In this document: piece after piece, positions 1 through 8,163 of the stretch
Numbering within the stretch: the first letter of the stretch is position 1
How the letters are laid out: every line of letters begins with the position of its first letter
Source of the DNA: Halobacillus sp. A1
Lineage (GTDB): Bacteria > Bacillota > Bacilli > Bacillales > Halobacillaceae
NCBI RefSeq assembly: GCF_024189295.1
Contig: NZ_JAIZEN010000001.1
Span: forward strand, 496,001 to 560,000
Reading direction: 5' to 3'
Length of the DNA: 64,000 nt
Position numbers and translations under genes: made by a program
The notes under the pieces: generated by a model
Told to the model about the DNA's origin: nothing
Database searches by the model: none
The model's input: the letters and a program-made list of their open reading frames with translations, nothing else

Positions 1-770
1 CTATTTTAAATAACGAACTAACACTTCACTACCAACCAAAAGTGGACGTTAGGACTGGTGGAATAAACGGCATTGAGGCATTGGTCAGATGGAATCATGC
101 AGAAAATGGATGGATCTCCCCGGGAGAATTCATCCCCCTTGCTGAAGAAGCTGGCATGATTTCTCAGATAGACGAGTGGGTGATGGGCGAAGCGTGCCGT
201 CAAACTAAAGAATGGCTGAAACAAGGTTTTGCTGCAGAAAGAGTTGCGGTCAATGTATCAGCTACTGAAATCCAGCAGGAGAATTATTCAAATAAAGTTA
301 AAAAGGTTCTCGAACAAAATAATTTGCCGTCATCTTATTTAGAAATCGAAGTTACAGAAAATAGTGTCATGCAAAATTCTACTGAATGTATCCGTACGAT
401 GCAGGAATTGAAAAGCATGGGAGTCACGCTTTCTATAGATGATTTCGGAACAGGATACTCTTCCCTCAGTTATTTAAGACAGTTTCCGATTCATAACTTA
501 AAAATTGATCAAACATTCATTAAAAGTGTAAAAACAGGCCCGAGTGATGCCGAAATTGTCAAGGCCATCATCCAAATGGCGGATGCCTTTAAACTCGGTG
601 TTGTAGCTGAAGGGGTAGAATGTGAAAATGTGCTTACTTTTTTAAGAGAGAATCAATGTGAATCCTACCAAGGCTACTATTTCAGCAAACCTCTTCCACC
701 GAATGAAATAAGGGAATTCCTTTCAAAAAGTTCAAAATACAGACATAATAAAAACCCGAACCTTCAGTGA
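1..770 (+). CDS. EAL-domain cyclic-di-GMP phosphodiesterase, C-terminal part (cut by window start)
   Basis: The reading frame is already open at base 3, so the true start and any upstream GGDEF or sensor domain lie outside the window; the GTG at 42 is internal. The visible 255 residues form an almost complete EAL domain, which hydrolyses the second messenger c-di-GMP to pGpG. Catalytic landmarks are all present in order: HYQPKVD, IEALVRW (the EAL signature), VNVSA, the EVTEN metal-binding glutamate, DDFGTGYSS, LKIDQ, AEGVE and the YQGYYFSKP tail. With every metal and substrate ligand kept, an active enzyme is likely. The last codons run into a hairpin terminator. A PilZ protein at 33.35-33.7 kb could be one effector of the same signal, but that link is inference. 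Confidence 0.9.
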   Translation, partial: ILNNELTLHYQPKVDVRTGGINGIEALVRWNHAENGWISPGEFIPLAEEAGMISQIDEWVMGEACRQTKEWLKQGFAAERVAVNVSATEIQQENYSNKVKKVLEQNNLPSSYLEIEVTENSVMQNSTECIRTMQELKSMGVTLSIDDFGTGYSSLSYLRQFPIHNLKIDQTFIKSVKTGPSDAEIVKAIIQMADAFKLGVVAEGVECENVLTFLRENQCESYQGYYFSKPLPPNEIREFLSKSSKYRHNKNPNLQ

Positions 771-783
771 AGGGGCGGGTTTA
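752..783. terminator. Bidirectional hairpin terminator between EAL gene and symporter gene
   Basis: ACCCG and CCTTCA pair with TGAAGG and CGGGT. The better T-run (GGGTTTTTATT) is read on the minus strand, just past the end of the symporter gene, so it probably ends that transcript as well as the EAL transcript. Confidence 0.75.
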
Positions 784-790
784 GTTAAGC

Positions 791-2170
791 TCAACTGTTG
801 TAACGTGCTCTTTTTTCTTCCTCTTTTTCTTGTTTCGCTACTTTCAGGAACTTATTCGTCTCAGCAGCTACTACACCAGATAGAAGCAGAAGACCAATCA
901 AGTTTGGAAAGGCCATAAGACCGTTCATGACGTCAGCGAATAACCAAACCGTGTCAAGCTGGGCAACGGCTCCAACGAGGACGAATAAAACGAAAATTGC
1001 CTTATAAAAAGGAATGCCTCGGTCTCCGGTTAAGTAACCGAAACACTTCTCCCCATAATAGGACCAGCCGACAATTGTAGAGAAGGCGAAGAATATAACT
1101 CCTATTGTAACGATATACATCCCTAAATCACCAAGGAATACTTGGAAAGCGCTAGTCGTCAGGTCAGCTCCGTCCAACTCGCCATTTCCGTATTGACCAG
1201 CCATGACAATAGTAAGCCCTGTCATCGTACAGACAATAATTGTATCGATAAAAACCTGGGTCATTGAAACAAGTGCCTGTCTGCCAGGGTAGTCAGTTCG
1301 CGCTGCAGCGGCTGCAATAGGTGCAGAACCTAAACCAGCCTCATTCGAGAAGACCCCTCGTGCTACACCGAAGCGAATAACAGTACCGAGAATCCCTCCA
1401 CCGACAGCTTCACCTGTAAAGGCATCCGTAAATATGATTCCAAAAGCCTCAGGTACTAAATCGAAATTTAAGAAAATAATAATGAGTGCGCCAAGAACAT
1501 AAAAAACGGCCATGATAGGTACAAAAAATGCGGTGACTTTTCCGATTCCTTTAATCCCACCTAAGATGACGAGCGCCGCAAAGATAGTTAAGAGTATCCC
1601 TGTAATCCATGGGTTAACACTAAAAGTGGAGTCCATAACGTCCGATACTGTGTTGGACTGGACCATATTACCAATTCCAAACGCTGCAAATGCGCCAAAT
1701 ATTGCAAATAGAACAGCGAGCCACTTCTGTTTGAGTCCTCTTTCGAGATAATACATCGGTCCGCCGGACATTTTGCCATCTTTCCCGGTTACACGATATT
1801 TCACCGCTAAGATCGCTTCAGCGTATTTGGTGGCCATTCCGAAAATAGCGGTAATCCACATCCAGAACACAGCACCAGGTCCCCCAAGAACGACGGCTGT
1901 CGCGACCCCGGCAATATTACCAGTCCCGATGGTTGCTGCTAGTGCAGTCGTCAAAGCCTGGTAATGTGAGATGTCTCCTTCTTCTTTTTTTTGTGTTTTT
2001 CCAGGCTTAAATGCAAGTTTCAAAGCGTAAGGTAAAGTTTTGAACTGCAGGAAGCCCAGTCTTAAGGTTAAGTATATGCCGGTACCAACTAGTAAAATCA
2101 GTAGTACTGGCCCCCATACAAATGAACTGGCTGAGCTTAAGAAGTTTTGTATAACACCTAGTTCTCCCAT
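791..2170 (-). CDS. Sodium:alanine/glycine symporter family protein (AgcS/AlsT type)
   Basis: Predicted 459-residue inner-membrane carrier of the alanine or glycine:cation symporter family, which takes up small neutral amino acids with Na+. About ten hydrophobic helices are visible. The family signature is clear around residues 80-105 (ATIGTGNIAGVATAV then GGPGAVFWMW), followed by GGPMYYLERG and FGVARGVFSNEAGLGSAP. The length is usual for the family. Start: ATG after an AAGAGGGGG-type ribosome site. It is monocistronic, facing the EAL gene across a shared terminator, with 500 bp of AT-rich sequence upstream. Na+ coupling suits a salt-adapted Bacillaceae; the exact substrate cannot be read from sequence. 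Confidence 0.92.
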   Translation of the reverse strand: MGELGVIQNFLSSASSFVWGPVLLILLVGTGIYLTLRLGFLQFKTLPYALKLAFKPGKTQKKEEGDISHYQALTTALAATIGTGNIAGVATAVVLGGPGAVFWMWITAIFGMATKYAEAILAVKYRVTGKDGKMSGGPMYYLERGLKQKWLAVLFAIFGAFAAFGIGNMVQSNTVSDVMDSTFSVNPWITGILLTIFAALVILGGIKGIGKVTAFFVPIMAVFYVLGALIIIFLNFDLVPEAFGIIFTDAFTGEAVGGGILGTVIRFGVARGVFSNEAGLGSAPIAAAAARTDYPGRQALVSMTQVFIDTIIVCTMTGLTIVMAGQYGNGELDGADLTTSAFQVFLGDLGMYIVTIGVIFFAFSTIVGWSYYGEKCFGYLTGDRGIPFYKAIFVLFVLVGAVAQLDTVWLFADVMNGLMAFPNLIGLLLLSGVVAAETNKFLKVAKQEKEEEKRARYNS

Positions 2171-2672
2171 AAAATCCCCCTCTTTTTTTAGCTCTGTAAA
2201 ACTTAGTGTTTATTCATCGGATGTAATTTTCTGACCCCATTATCATGTAGAAAGAAATAGATCAATTACTGCAGTTTTTTCTAATTTACTATTAGCATGA
2301 TGAATGAAATCCTAAACATCGATAGAAATATTAACAATCTCATTTAACAGAGCCGAATTCAATAATATGGATATATATAAAATATTCCGAAAATTATATG
2401 TAATTGTCAAGCTAATTTACAAATATAGTTGTAAAACGTCGGTTTAACAACTAGAGAATTAGGTTAAAATTAATAGAATATATTTATCATTTTTTATATT
2501 TATAAGCACTATACACCTGTACCTTATTAACGCAGCCAAATACCAATTGCGAGGAGGGAAACCCCATCCGTCTCCAGTTTCTTACTTATGCTGGTCGTGT
2601 CTGTCGAGGCACCTGCACATTTCATGATATAATTTATTTGAAATGATTTGTTTATGATGGGGGAGGATAAGG
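2171..2672. other. AT-rich intergenic region with yfkJ promoter
   Basis: No convincing gene. It must hold the divergent promoters of the symporter and yfkJ. An extended -10 (TGATATAAT, 2625-2633) lies 40 bp before yfkJ with no good -35. Nothing else was recognised in the remaining 400 bp, which is very AT-rich. Confidence 0.5.
2625..2633 (+). promoter_or_regulatory. Extended -10 promoter of yfkJIH
   Basis: TGATATAAT is a perfect TATAAT with the upstream TG of an extended -10 element. No strong -35 is seen at 16-18 bp, as is common for extended -10 promoters. A GGGGGAGGA ribosome site and the yfkJ start follow. Confidence 0.5.
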
Positions 2673-3149
2673 ATGATCAGAGTTTTATTTGTATGTTTAG
2701 GTAATATTTGTCGTTCACCCATGGCGGAGGCTGTGTTTCGGAGACTCATCGATGATGAAGGGATGTCTGAAAAGGTGCTCGTGGATTCTGCTGGAATCGG
2801 ACATTGGCATATCGGCAAAATACCGCATAAAGGTACGAGGGAGATACTTGATGAACATGATATTTCCTATAGTGGAATGACAGCAAGGCAAGTGGATCCG
2901 GCAGATTGGGACCGATACGATTATATTATTGCTTTAGATCAACAGAACTTAAGTGATTTGAAGGCGATACGTGAGAAAAACGGAGTCGAGGTTCGTCTAT
3001 TTATGGATTTTGTAGACGATAATGAAAGTAAAGATGTCCCGGACCCTTATTTCACTGGAAACTTCGACTATGTTTATGAATTGATTCATTCAGGGTGTCA
3101 AAGGTTAGTCCAACATATAAAAAACAAAAATTTTAAGGAGGAATCTTAA
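2673..3149 (+). CDS. yfkJ: Low-molecular-weight protein tyrosine phosphatase (YfkJ-like)
   Basis: 158 residues, the usual length for the low-molecular-weight phosphotyrosine phosphatases, which remove phosphate from protein tyrosine through a cysteinyl-phosphate intermediate. The P-loop CLGNICRS begins at Cys8, with the catalytic arginine at 14, and the general acid lies in DPYF near residue 124. The ATG at 2673 follows GGGGGAGGA. It is the first gene of a tight three-gene set (yfkJ-yfkI-yfkH) with the same order as in B. subtilis; its stop shares one base with the next start (TAATG). That synteny supports the YfkJ name. Confidence 0.93.
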   Translation: MIRVLFVCLGNICRSPMAEAVFRRLIDDEGMSEKVLVDSAGIGHWHIGKIPHKGTREILDEHDISYSGMTARQVDPADWDRYDYIIALDQQNLSDLKAIREKNGVEVRLFMDFVDDNESKDVPDPYFTGNFDYVYELIHSGCQRLVQHIKNKNFKEES

Positions 3150-3478
3150 TGGCTGAAAGTAATTTATTAAAAGGTGTTTTGGCTGGAGCAGTAATAGGAG
3201 GGGCGTTAATGCTTCTTGATAAAGAGACGCGCAGTTACGTCGTAACAAAAACAAAAGGGGCAAGTACTTCTTGCCGAAGCTACGTGAATCAGCCTTCTGA
3301 GGCCATTCATTCTGTAAGGGTGAATTATGAAACATTTTCCCGAAAATTGAATAAAGGAATCGATGAATTATTAGTACTTCTAAAAAAGACTGAAGAAGCA
3401 TTGAATAAGATAGGAGAGATGGACGAGAAGGTGAATAATAAATTAGAATCGGTAGACAATTCTAAAGAAGCTTCATAA
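3149..3478 (+). CDS. yfkI: YfkI-like small protein with an N-terminal glycine-rich hydrophobic segment
   Basis: 109 residues. The N-terminus is a short glycine-rich hydrophobic stretch (GVLAGAVIGGALMLL) followed by a charged, probably helical region, the layout of YtxH-like membrane-attached proteins. No catalytic motif is seen. The ATG is preceded by AAGGAGG and overlaps the yfkJ stop by one base, so translation is probably coupled. Position between yfkJ and yfkH matches B. subtilis YfkI, whose role is not known to me. Confidence 0.8.
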   Translation: MAESNLLKGVLAGAVIGGALMLLDKETRSYVVTKTKGASTSCRSYVNQPSEAIHSVRVNYETFSRKLNKGIDELLVLLKKTEEALNKIGEMDEKVNNKLESVDNSKEAS

Positions 3479-3508
3479 TCATTTAAGGGCGAGGGGGAGA
3501 TTGTAGAC

Positions 3509-4339
3509 TTGGTTACATTCGTAAAAGAGCTGTTTAAACAAATAGGTGATAATGACGTTCCGGGATCTGCAGCTCAATTAGCTTACTTCTTCCTATTGTC
3601 GCTTTTTCCTTTCATGATATTTTTGATTACGCTTCTTGGTTACTTGAATATTGATGAAAACCGTGCCCTTGTTTTTCTAAGTACTTATGCGCCATCAGAT
3701 ACCTATGAACTGATATCTGAGAATCTTACCCAGATTCTCAGTGAACGTAATAGTGGGCTTCTTTCTGTGAGTATTATCGGTACGTTATGGGCTGCCTCTA
3801 ATGGTGTCAATACGCTGATCAAAGCTTTCAATCGGGCCCATCATACACGTGAAAAACGTTCTTTTATAGTTTCCAGGATGATTTCCATTTTGTTGACGGT
3901 GGCTATGATCATAGTGATTGGCGTAGCTTTCTTATTGCCAGTCCTAGGAAGCGCAATAGGAGTGTACGTTTTTTCGATGTTCGGTTTATCTGAGGATTTT
4001 CTTCAAATTTGGGACACTCTACGCTGGGTTATCTCCTCTGTCATCTTTTTCATCGTTTTATCCTTTTTATATTTCATGGCTCCTGACCAGCCGATGAAAT
4101 TAAAAGAGATCACTTTAGGAGCATTATTCGCAACGGTTGGCTGGCAGTTAGTATCACTGCTTTTTTCTTTCTATGTTGAGAATTTGGGTAACTATTCTGC
4201 TGCATATGGAAGCTTAGGCGGGGTCATTGTCCTTATGATCTGGTTTTACCTTTCTGGTGTTGTCATATTAATCGGTGGGGAGATCAATGCACTTATCCAT
4301 AAAAAACATAAGAACCGTCATCCGTTTCAACAAACTTGA
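3509..4339 (+). CDS. yfkH: YihY/BrkB-family inner-membrane protein (YfkH-like)
   Basis: 276 residues with about six membrane helices, in the YihY/BrkB family (sometimes called RNase BN-like, although nuclease activity was a misassignment). Recognisable parts are the N-terminal DNDVPGSAAQLAYFFLLSLFPF, a WAASNG motif near residue 90 and the last two helices with AAYGSLGGVIVLMIWFY. The start is TTG at 3509, eight to nine bases after GAGGGGGAG. It is the last gene of yfkJIH and is followed by a clear terminator. The cellular role is unknown. Confidence 0.88.
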   Translation: MVTFVKELFKQIGDNDVPGSAAQLAYFFLLSLFPFMIFLITLLGYLNIDENRALVFLSTYAPSDTYELISENLTQILSERNSGLLSVSIIGTLWAASNGVNTLIKAFNRAHHTREKRSFIVSRMISILLTVAMIIVIGVAFLLPVLGSAIGVYVFSMFGLSEDFLQIWDTLRWVISSVIFFIVLSFLYFMAPDQPMKLKEITLGALFATVGWQLVSLLFSFYVENLGNYSAAYGSLGGVIVLMIWFYLSGVVILIGGEINALIHKKHKNRHPFQQT

Positions 4340-4373
4340 GCCAGCCTCTATGAGGTGGCTTATTTTGTTTTTT
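4339..4373 (+). terminator. Terminator of yfkJIH
   Basis: AGCCA/CCTC pair with GAGG/TGGCT around a short loop, followed by a T-rich tract (TTTTGTTTTTT). Composite repeat element 1 begins right after this T-tract. Confidence 0.85.
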
Positions 4374-4380
4374 AAAAAAA

Positions 4381-5037
4381 GCTATGTTAAAGGTGGTTGT
4401 TGATATTGATAAGTGAGTTATGCAACAATATGGCAGGATAGTGGAAGACTCGGTTTCGAGACATTTGGTAAGTGGATCAGGGCGGCGGGGAATGACTCGC
4501 TTTCCGTGGGAGCGCGGTGAGCTTCCTCGGACGTCCCGTCCTGCGGGATCTCACCAAGCACTCTCTTCCCACAGGAGTCTCCCCATTCCCCGCCGCCCCT
4601 CACTAAAGATGTACTCTCGAAATCGCTTGAAAAAGACTTTGATAATACTAATAGGAGCATCAAACTCCACTGATCTAGGTTAGTTCTAAGATCCTCTGCA
4701 CTTTAAGGTAATTATCAAGCACCTTTGCATACAAAAGTCTCACCGGTTATTATTCAAAAGCCGTTATTTATTATGTGAAGCAGCGCATATTATGTTTCCG
4801 TTATCCTCACAAAAGCAAAAAGGCCGGGAAATTGCGAGACTCCTATGGGATGACAGTACAGGGTGAGATCCCGGAGGGCGTCAGCCCGAGGAAGCTCACC
4901 GTACGCCCATGGAAAGCGAGTGATTTCCCGGACCTTCAAGCTCTATTTTTGTGGCGGAAACAGTCCAAACATCTTGAAACTGAGTCTTCCACTAAAGGGA
5001 GCTTATATGAATATCAACACGGATCTTTAACAAAGGC
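4381..5037 (+). repeat. Composite palindromic repeat element, copy 1 (complete)
   Basis: About 657 bp. The ends are inverted: GCTATGTTAAAGG at the left and CTTTAACAAAGGC at the right, followed inward by GTTGATATT in both. A second inverted motif (TAGTGGAAGACTC, 4439-4468 and 4965-4994) lies further in. Two large hairpins follow: 4471-4605, whose 15-base arms 4480-4494 and 4584-4598 are exact complements, and 4820-4937. TTTTAAAAAA flanks both sides as a direct repeat, which could be a target-site duplication. The ORFs inside change with the repeat and have no ribosome sites, so I treat them as non-coding. The 4640-4775 middle has no recognised content. Confidence 0.8.
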
Positions 5038-5144
5038 TTTTAAAAAAGAACCGTTAAAAAACAAAGCGTTCAGGTTGATATTATAGCCGTCCTGTTGCTA
5101 TATTGGTTAAGTATGAAATTTAAACAGGAAGGTGGAAGACAAAC

Positions 5145-6023
5145 GTGAAAAAATGGCTTTTATCAATACTTATACTTACGCTTGCCGTAGTTCTGATAGC
5201 TTGCGGTTCAGAGAATGAGGAAGATTCTTCAGGAGGAGAAGGTGATTCCAGCTCTGAGACCTCAAAATGGGATGAAATTCAAGAGGAGGGCGAGCTGGTA
5301 GTAGGTACATCTGGTACGCTTTATCCAGCATCTTTTTATCCAGAGGATTCAGATGAACTGACTGGATACGATGTGGAGATTATGAAAGAGCTTGCTGATC
5401 GCTTAGAGGTGGACCTTTCTTTTGAAGAATACGGTGTAGATGGGCTCCTGTCTTCAATCGAAAGCGGCCGTGTGGATATGGTGATGAACGATATGGAAAT
5501 TACGGAGGAAAGGCAGGAAAGCTTCACTTTCAGTGAACCTTACAAACACTCTTACTCCACAATGGTAGTAAGAGAAGATGACCTTTCAGGTATAGAATCT
5601 CTTGAAGACATAGAAGGCAAAGTTCATGGTGGAGGTGCAACTACAGTGTATGCACAGATTGCCGAGCACTTTGGAGCTGAAATCAAGTCTTATGGTAATG
5701 TTACGAACGATGTTTACTTACGTGATGTAGAAAATGGACGTACAGATTTGATCATTAATGATTATTACCTGCAATCCCTTGCATTAGAGGCTTTACCTGA
5801 GTTAGAGGTGACGATCCATCCAGATCTGCAATTTCATCCGAAAGAATCTGGAATTGTCATGCCTGAAGGAGAAGACGAATTGAAAGAAAAAGTCGATGAA
5901 AAACTTAATGAGATGAGAGAAGATGGAACCTTGACTGAGATCTCAGAAGAATTCTATGGTGGGCAGGACGCTTCTGAAGAACCTGATGTAGATGCTGAAG
6001 AGATTGAAGGTCTTGACATTTAA
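5145..6023 (+). CDS. Amino-acid ABC transporter substrate-binding lipoprotein
   Basis: 292 residues. The N-terminus is a lipoprotein signal (MKK, hydrophobic core, lipobox ending at Cys20), then an acidic serine-rich linker. The rest is a family-3 solute-binding domain: GTSGTLYPASF, GYDVEIMKELADRL and the MVMNDMEITEERQESFTFSEPY segment are typical of polar amino acid and cystine binders. It would capture an amino acid outside the membrane and deliver it to the permease encoded 12 bp downstream. The ATG follows GGAAGGTGG. The C-terminus is very acidic, as expected of a halophile's exported protein. The exact ligand cannot be inferred. Confidence 0.9.
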   Translation: MKKWLLSILILTLAVVLIACGSENEEDSSGGEGDSSSETSKWDEIQEEGELVVGTSGTLYPASFYPEDSDELTGYDVEIMKELADRLEVDLSFEEYGVDGLLSSIESGRVDMVMNDMEITEERQESFTFSEPYKHSYSTMVVREDDLSGIESLEDIEGKVHGGGATTVYAQIAEHFGAEIKSYGNVTNDVYLRDVENGRTDLIINDYYLQSLALEALPELEVTIHPDLQFHPKESGIVMPEGEDELKEKVDEKLNEMREDGTLTEISEEFYGGQDASEEPDVDAEEIEGLDI

Positions 6024-6035
6024 GGGTGAGCAGTT

Positions 6036-6728
6036 ATGTTCTCAATTGACATTAGGGAAGTTAACATAGAGAAATTATTTGAACCAGAGCGAGCATGGGA
6101 AAACCTTCCTTTCGTATTACAAGGTGTACCTTATACAATATTGGTAGCTATTATAGGGATGCTGATCGGACTTGTATTAGGATTTTTTCTTGCTTTAGCT
6201 CGCAGATCGAGCCATCGTTTACTAAGGTGGCCGGCAAGGGTGTATATTTCATTTATGAGAGGTACACCGATTCTTGTCTATTTATTTGTCTTGTATTTCG
6301 GTTTGCCCGTATTAGGGATTACTTTGACGGGGCCTACCGCAGCGATTATTGGCTTTGGTACAAACAGTGCCGCGTATATTGCTGAAATCAACCGATCCTC
6401 TTTGGCCAGTGTAGCCCATGGTCAATGGGAGTCTGCCCGAGCGCTTGGATTCAGTTATTGGCAGAGCATGAGAAGAATAATAGTACCTCAGGCCACGAGA
6501 ATTGCAATTCCACCTTTGGCGAACGTTTTTCTTGATCTCCTTAAAGCAACTTCTCTTGCTGCAATGATCTCAGTGCCCGAGATTTTGAATAAAGCACAGA
6601 TTGTCGCCGGTCGGACGAATGATTCCATGACGCTGTATATATTGGCTGCATTGATATATTGGCCTTTAACTATGGTGTTTTCCGCGCTCCAGGAGTATTT
6701 GGAACGAAGATATAATAGATATTTGTAG
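6036..6728 (+). CDS. Amino-acid ABC transporter permease (HisM/GlnP type)
   Basis: 230 residues, usual for the polar amino acid permease family. It has about five helices and the conserved EAA-type loop for contact with the ATPase (SARALGFSYWQSMRRIIVPQA, near residues 137-157). The upstream FMRGTPILVYLFVLYFGLP motif is characteristic of the family. It follows the binding protein gene by 12 bp and ends at a strong terminator, so the ATP-binding subunit is not encoded in this transcript; a shared or distant ATPase must serve it. Confidence 0.9.
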   Translation: MFSIDIREVNIEKLFEPERAWENLPFVLQGVPYTILVAIIGMLIGLVLGFFLALARRSSHRLLRWPARVYISFMRGTPILVYLFVLYFGLPVLGITLTGPTAAIIGFGTNSAAYIAEINRSSLASVAHGQWESARALGFSYWQSMRRIIVPQATRIAIPPLANVFLDLLKATSLAAMISVPEILNKAQIVAGRTNDSMTLYILAALIYWPLTMVFSALQEYLERRYNRYL

Positions 6729-6737
6729 ATTGTTCTG

Positions 6738-6768
6738 CCGCCCTCTTTTGTTGAGGGCGGTTTTTTTA
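6738..6768 (+). terminator. Terminator of the amino-acid ABC transcript
   Basis: Perfect 8-bp stem CCGCCCTC/GAGGGCGG with a 7-nt loop, then seven T residues. Confidence 0.93.
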
Positions 6769-6780
6769 TTGTGGTTAAAG

Positions 6781-6843
6781 TGTAATGAATACTGTTTACA
6801 AGTTGACGCAGAATGATTATAATTTTAAAAAGTAATGATTACT
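6781..6843 (+). promoter_or_regulatory. SigA promoter with two Zur-box-like operators
   Basis: TTTACA (6795-6800), a 17-bp spacer and TATAAT (6818-6823) form a near-consensus promoter. AGTAATGATTACT (6831-6843) is a perfect 13-bp palindrome covering the likely transcription start and closely matches the Bacillus Zur core (TAATnATTA). A weaker half-match (TGTAATGAATACT, 6781-6793) lies just upstream of the -35. Zinc-loaded Zur bound here would block the promoter. The arrangement resembles the znuA promoter at 12348-12390. Confidence 0.8.
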
Positions 6844-6861
6844 ATTTAAGGGGCGGAGTTT

Positions 6862-8055
6862 ATGTCAATTAAGAAATGGACGATTATTGGGGGAGGTCTT
6901 CATGGTTGTACTGCTGCTTACTATCTATTAAAAAAAGGCAAAATCAGAAATGAAGACCTCGTTATAATAGATCCTCACGAAAGGCCTTTACGGCGCTGGG
7001 AAAAGTTGACCGGAACTATTGGTATGGATTATTTAAGATCTCCATCCGTTCACCACATAAGCACGGATCCTTTTGCCTTACAGAAGTATGCGGAGGAAAC
7101 GGATAGAAAACATCATTTAAAAGGAAGATATAAACGCCCTTCTTTACAATTATTCAATGAGCACAGCATTTCGCTAATGGAGGAGATAAATTGGTCCAAA
7201 TCATGGTATCAAGGGACAGTGGAAGACCTTATTCGAAATAAAGAAGGATGGTCTATTTCGCTTGTAAATGGTGATCATATTCAGAGTGAACATGTTTTAT
7301 TAGCGATGGGAGTCAATGATCAGCCTTTATACCCTGGTTGGTATGATCAATTGCACAAGCACCAGGAAAGGTGTGTGCATTTGTTTGATGAGGAAAAGTA
7401 TGAAAAATTCAAAGAGGATCCACCTATAGCTGTTATAGGTGGTGGTATTTCAGCTGCTCATCTTGCTATAAAATTCGGTAAGAAGTATCCGGGTCAAGTG
7501 CACTTAATTAAGCGCCATCCATTCAGGGTCCATGATTTTGATAGCGACCCGGGGTGGCTTGGGCCAAAATACTTGTCTAAATTTGAAAAGCAGAAAAGCT
7601 TTTCAAATAGAAGAGATATGATTAAAAAAGCGCGGTTTAAGGGTTCTCTAAACCGTGATGTCTTTTTGCGGTTGAAGCGGATGGAAGAAGAGGGGAAAAT
7701 TCAAACTGTTTCGAGTTCTATAAAAGATGTAGCTGATAGAGGGGGTGGGGTTGACGTGGCATTCCAAAGTGGGAAGAGCCAGCATTTCAAGTCTATTGTG
7801 CTAGCTACAGGATCGACACCTGAACTTCCAGAAAAAGAATGGCTGCACGGAGTGATAAGCCGCGAACGTCTCTCCTGTGCAGAATGTGGTTTCCCGGTCG
7901 TCGACGAAAATTTGCAATGGGCTCCGTGCCTCCATGTAGGCGGCGCTTTGGCTGAATTAGAAATCGGGCCTGTATCCAGAAATATATCAGGTGCAAAGAA
8001 AGTAGCGGAGCGACTATTACAGTATCAAATGAATGCGAACTCTATTAAAGCTTAG
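6862..8055 (+). CDS. FAD/NAD(P)-binding oxidoreductase under a Zur-type operator
   Basis: 397 residues with two dinucleotide-binding Rossmann motifs: GGGLHGC near the N-terminus and IGGGISAAH near residue 192. It looks like a flavin-dependent pyridine-nucleotide enzyme distantly related to the lysine/ornithine N-monooxygenase and NAD_binding_9 groups. A Cys-x-x-Cys (SCAECGF, near residue 341) may be redox active or bind metal. The ATG at 6862 follows AAGGGGCGG. It is monocistronic and starts a run of zinc-related genes, with Zur-like boxes over its promoter, so a role during zinc limitation is inferred. The reaction is unknown. Confidence 0.8.
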   Translation: MSIKKWTIIGGGLHGCTAAYYLLKKGKIRNEDLVIIDPHERPLRRWEKLTGTIGMDYLRSPSVHHISTDPFALQKYAEETDRKHHLKGRYKRPSLQLFNEHSISLMEEINWSKSWYQGTVEDLIRNKEGWSISLVNGDHIQSEHVLLAMGVNDQPLYPGWYDQLHKHQERCVHLFDEEKYEKFKEDPPIAVIGGGISAAHLAIKFGKKYPGQVHLIKRHPFRVHDFDSDPGWLGPKYLSKFEKQKSFSNRRDMIKKARFKGSLNRDVFLRLKRMEEEGKIQTVSSSIKDVADRGGGVDVAFQSGKSQHFKSIVLATGSTPELPEKEWLHGVISRERLSCAECGFPVVDENLQWAPCLHVGGALAELEIGPVSRNISGAKKVAERLLQYQMNANSIKA

Positions 8056-8084
8056 CTTTTAAGTAGGCTGCAGGGATTGAAATA

Positions 8085-8124
8085 AAAAACCACTGAGAAA
8101 CCTTTACAATTTCTCAGTGGTTTT
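8085..8124. terminator. Bidirectional terminator
   Basis: AAAACCACTGAGAAA pairs with TTTCTCAGTGGTTTT across a 9-10 nt loop, lying between convergent genes; T-runs are present in both directions. Confidence 0.9.
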
Positions 8125-8163
8125 GCTTACTTAACAGAATTTTGGAAGCTTTTTTAAAAGGGG

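Noticed and set aside
4418-5086. Several ORFs of 80-105 codons on both strands
   Set aside because: They coincide with the hairpins of repeat copy 1, lack ribosome sites, and equivalent frames recur wherever the repeat occurs.
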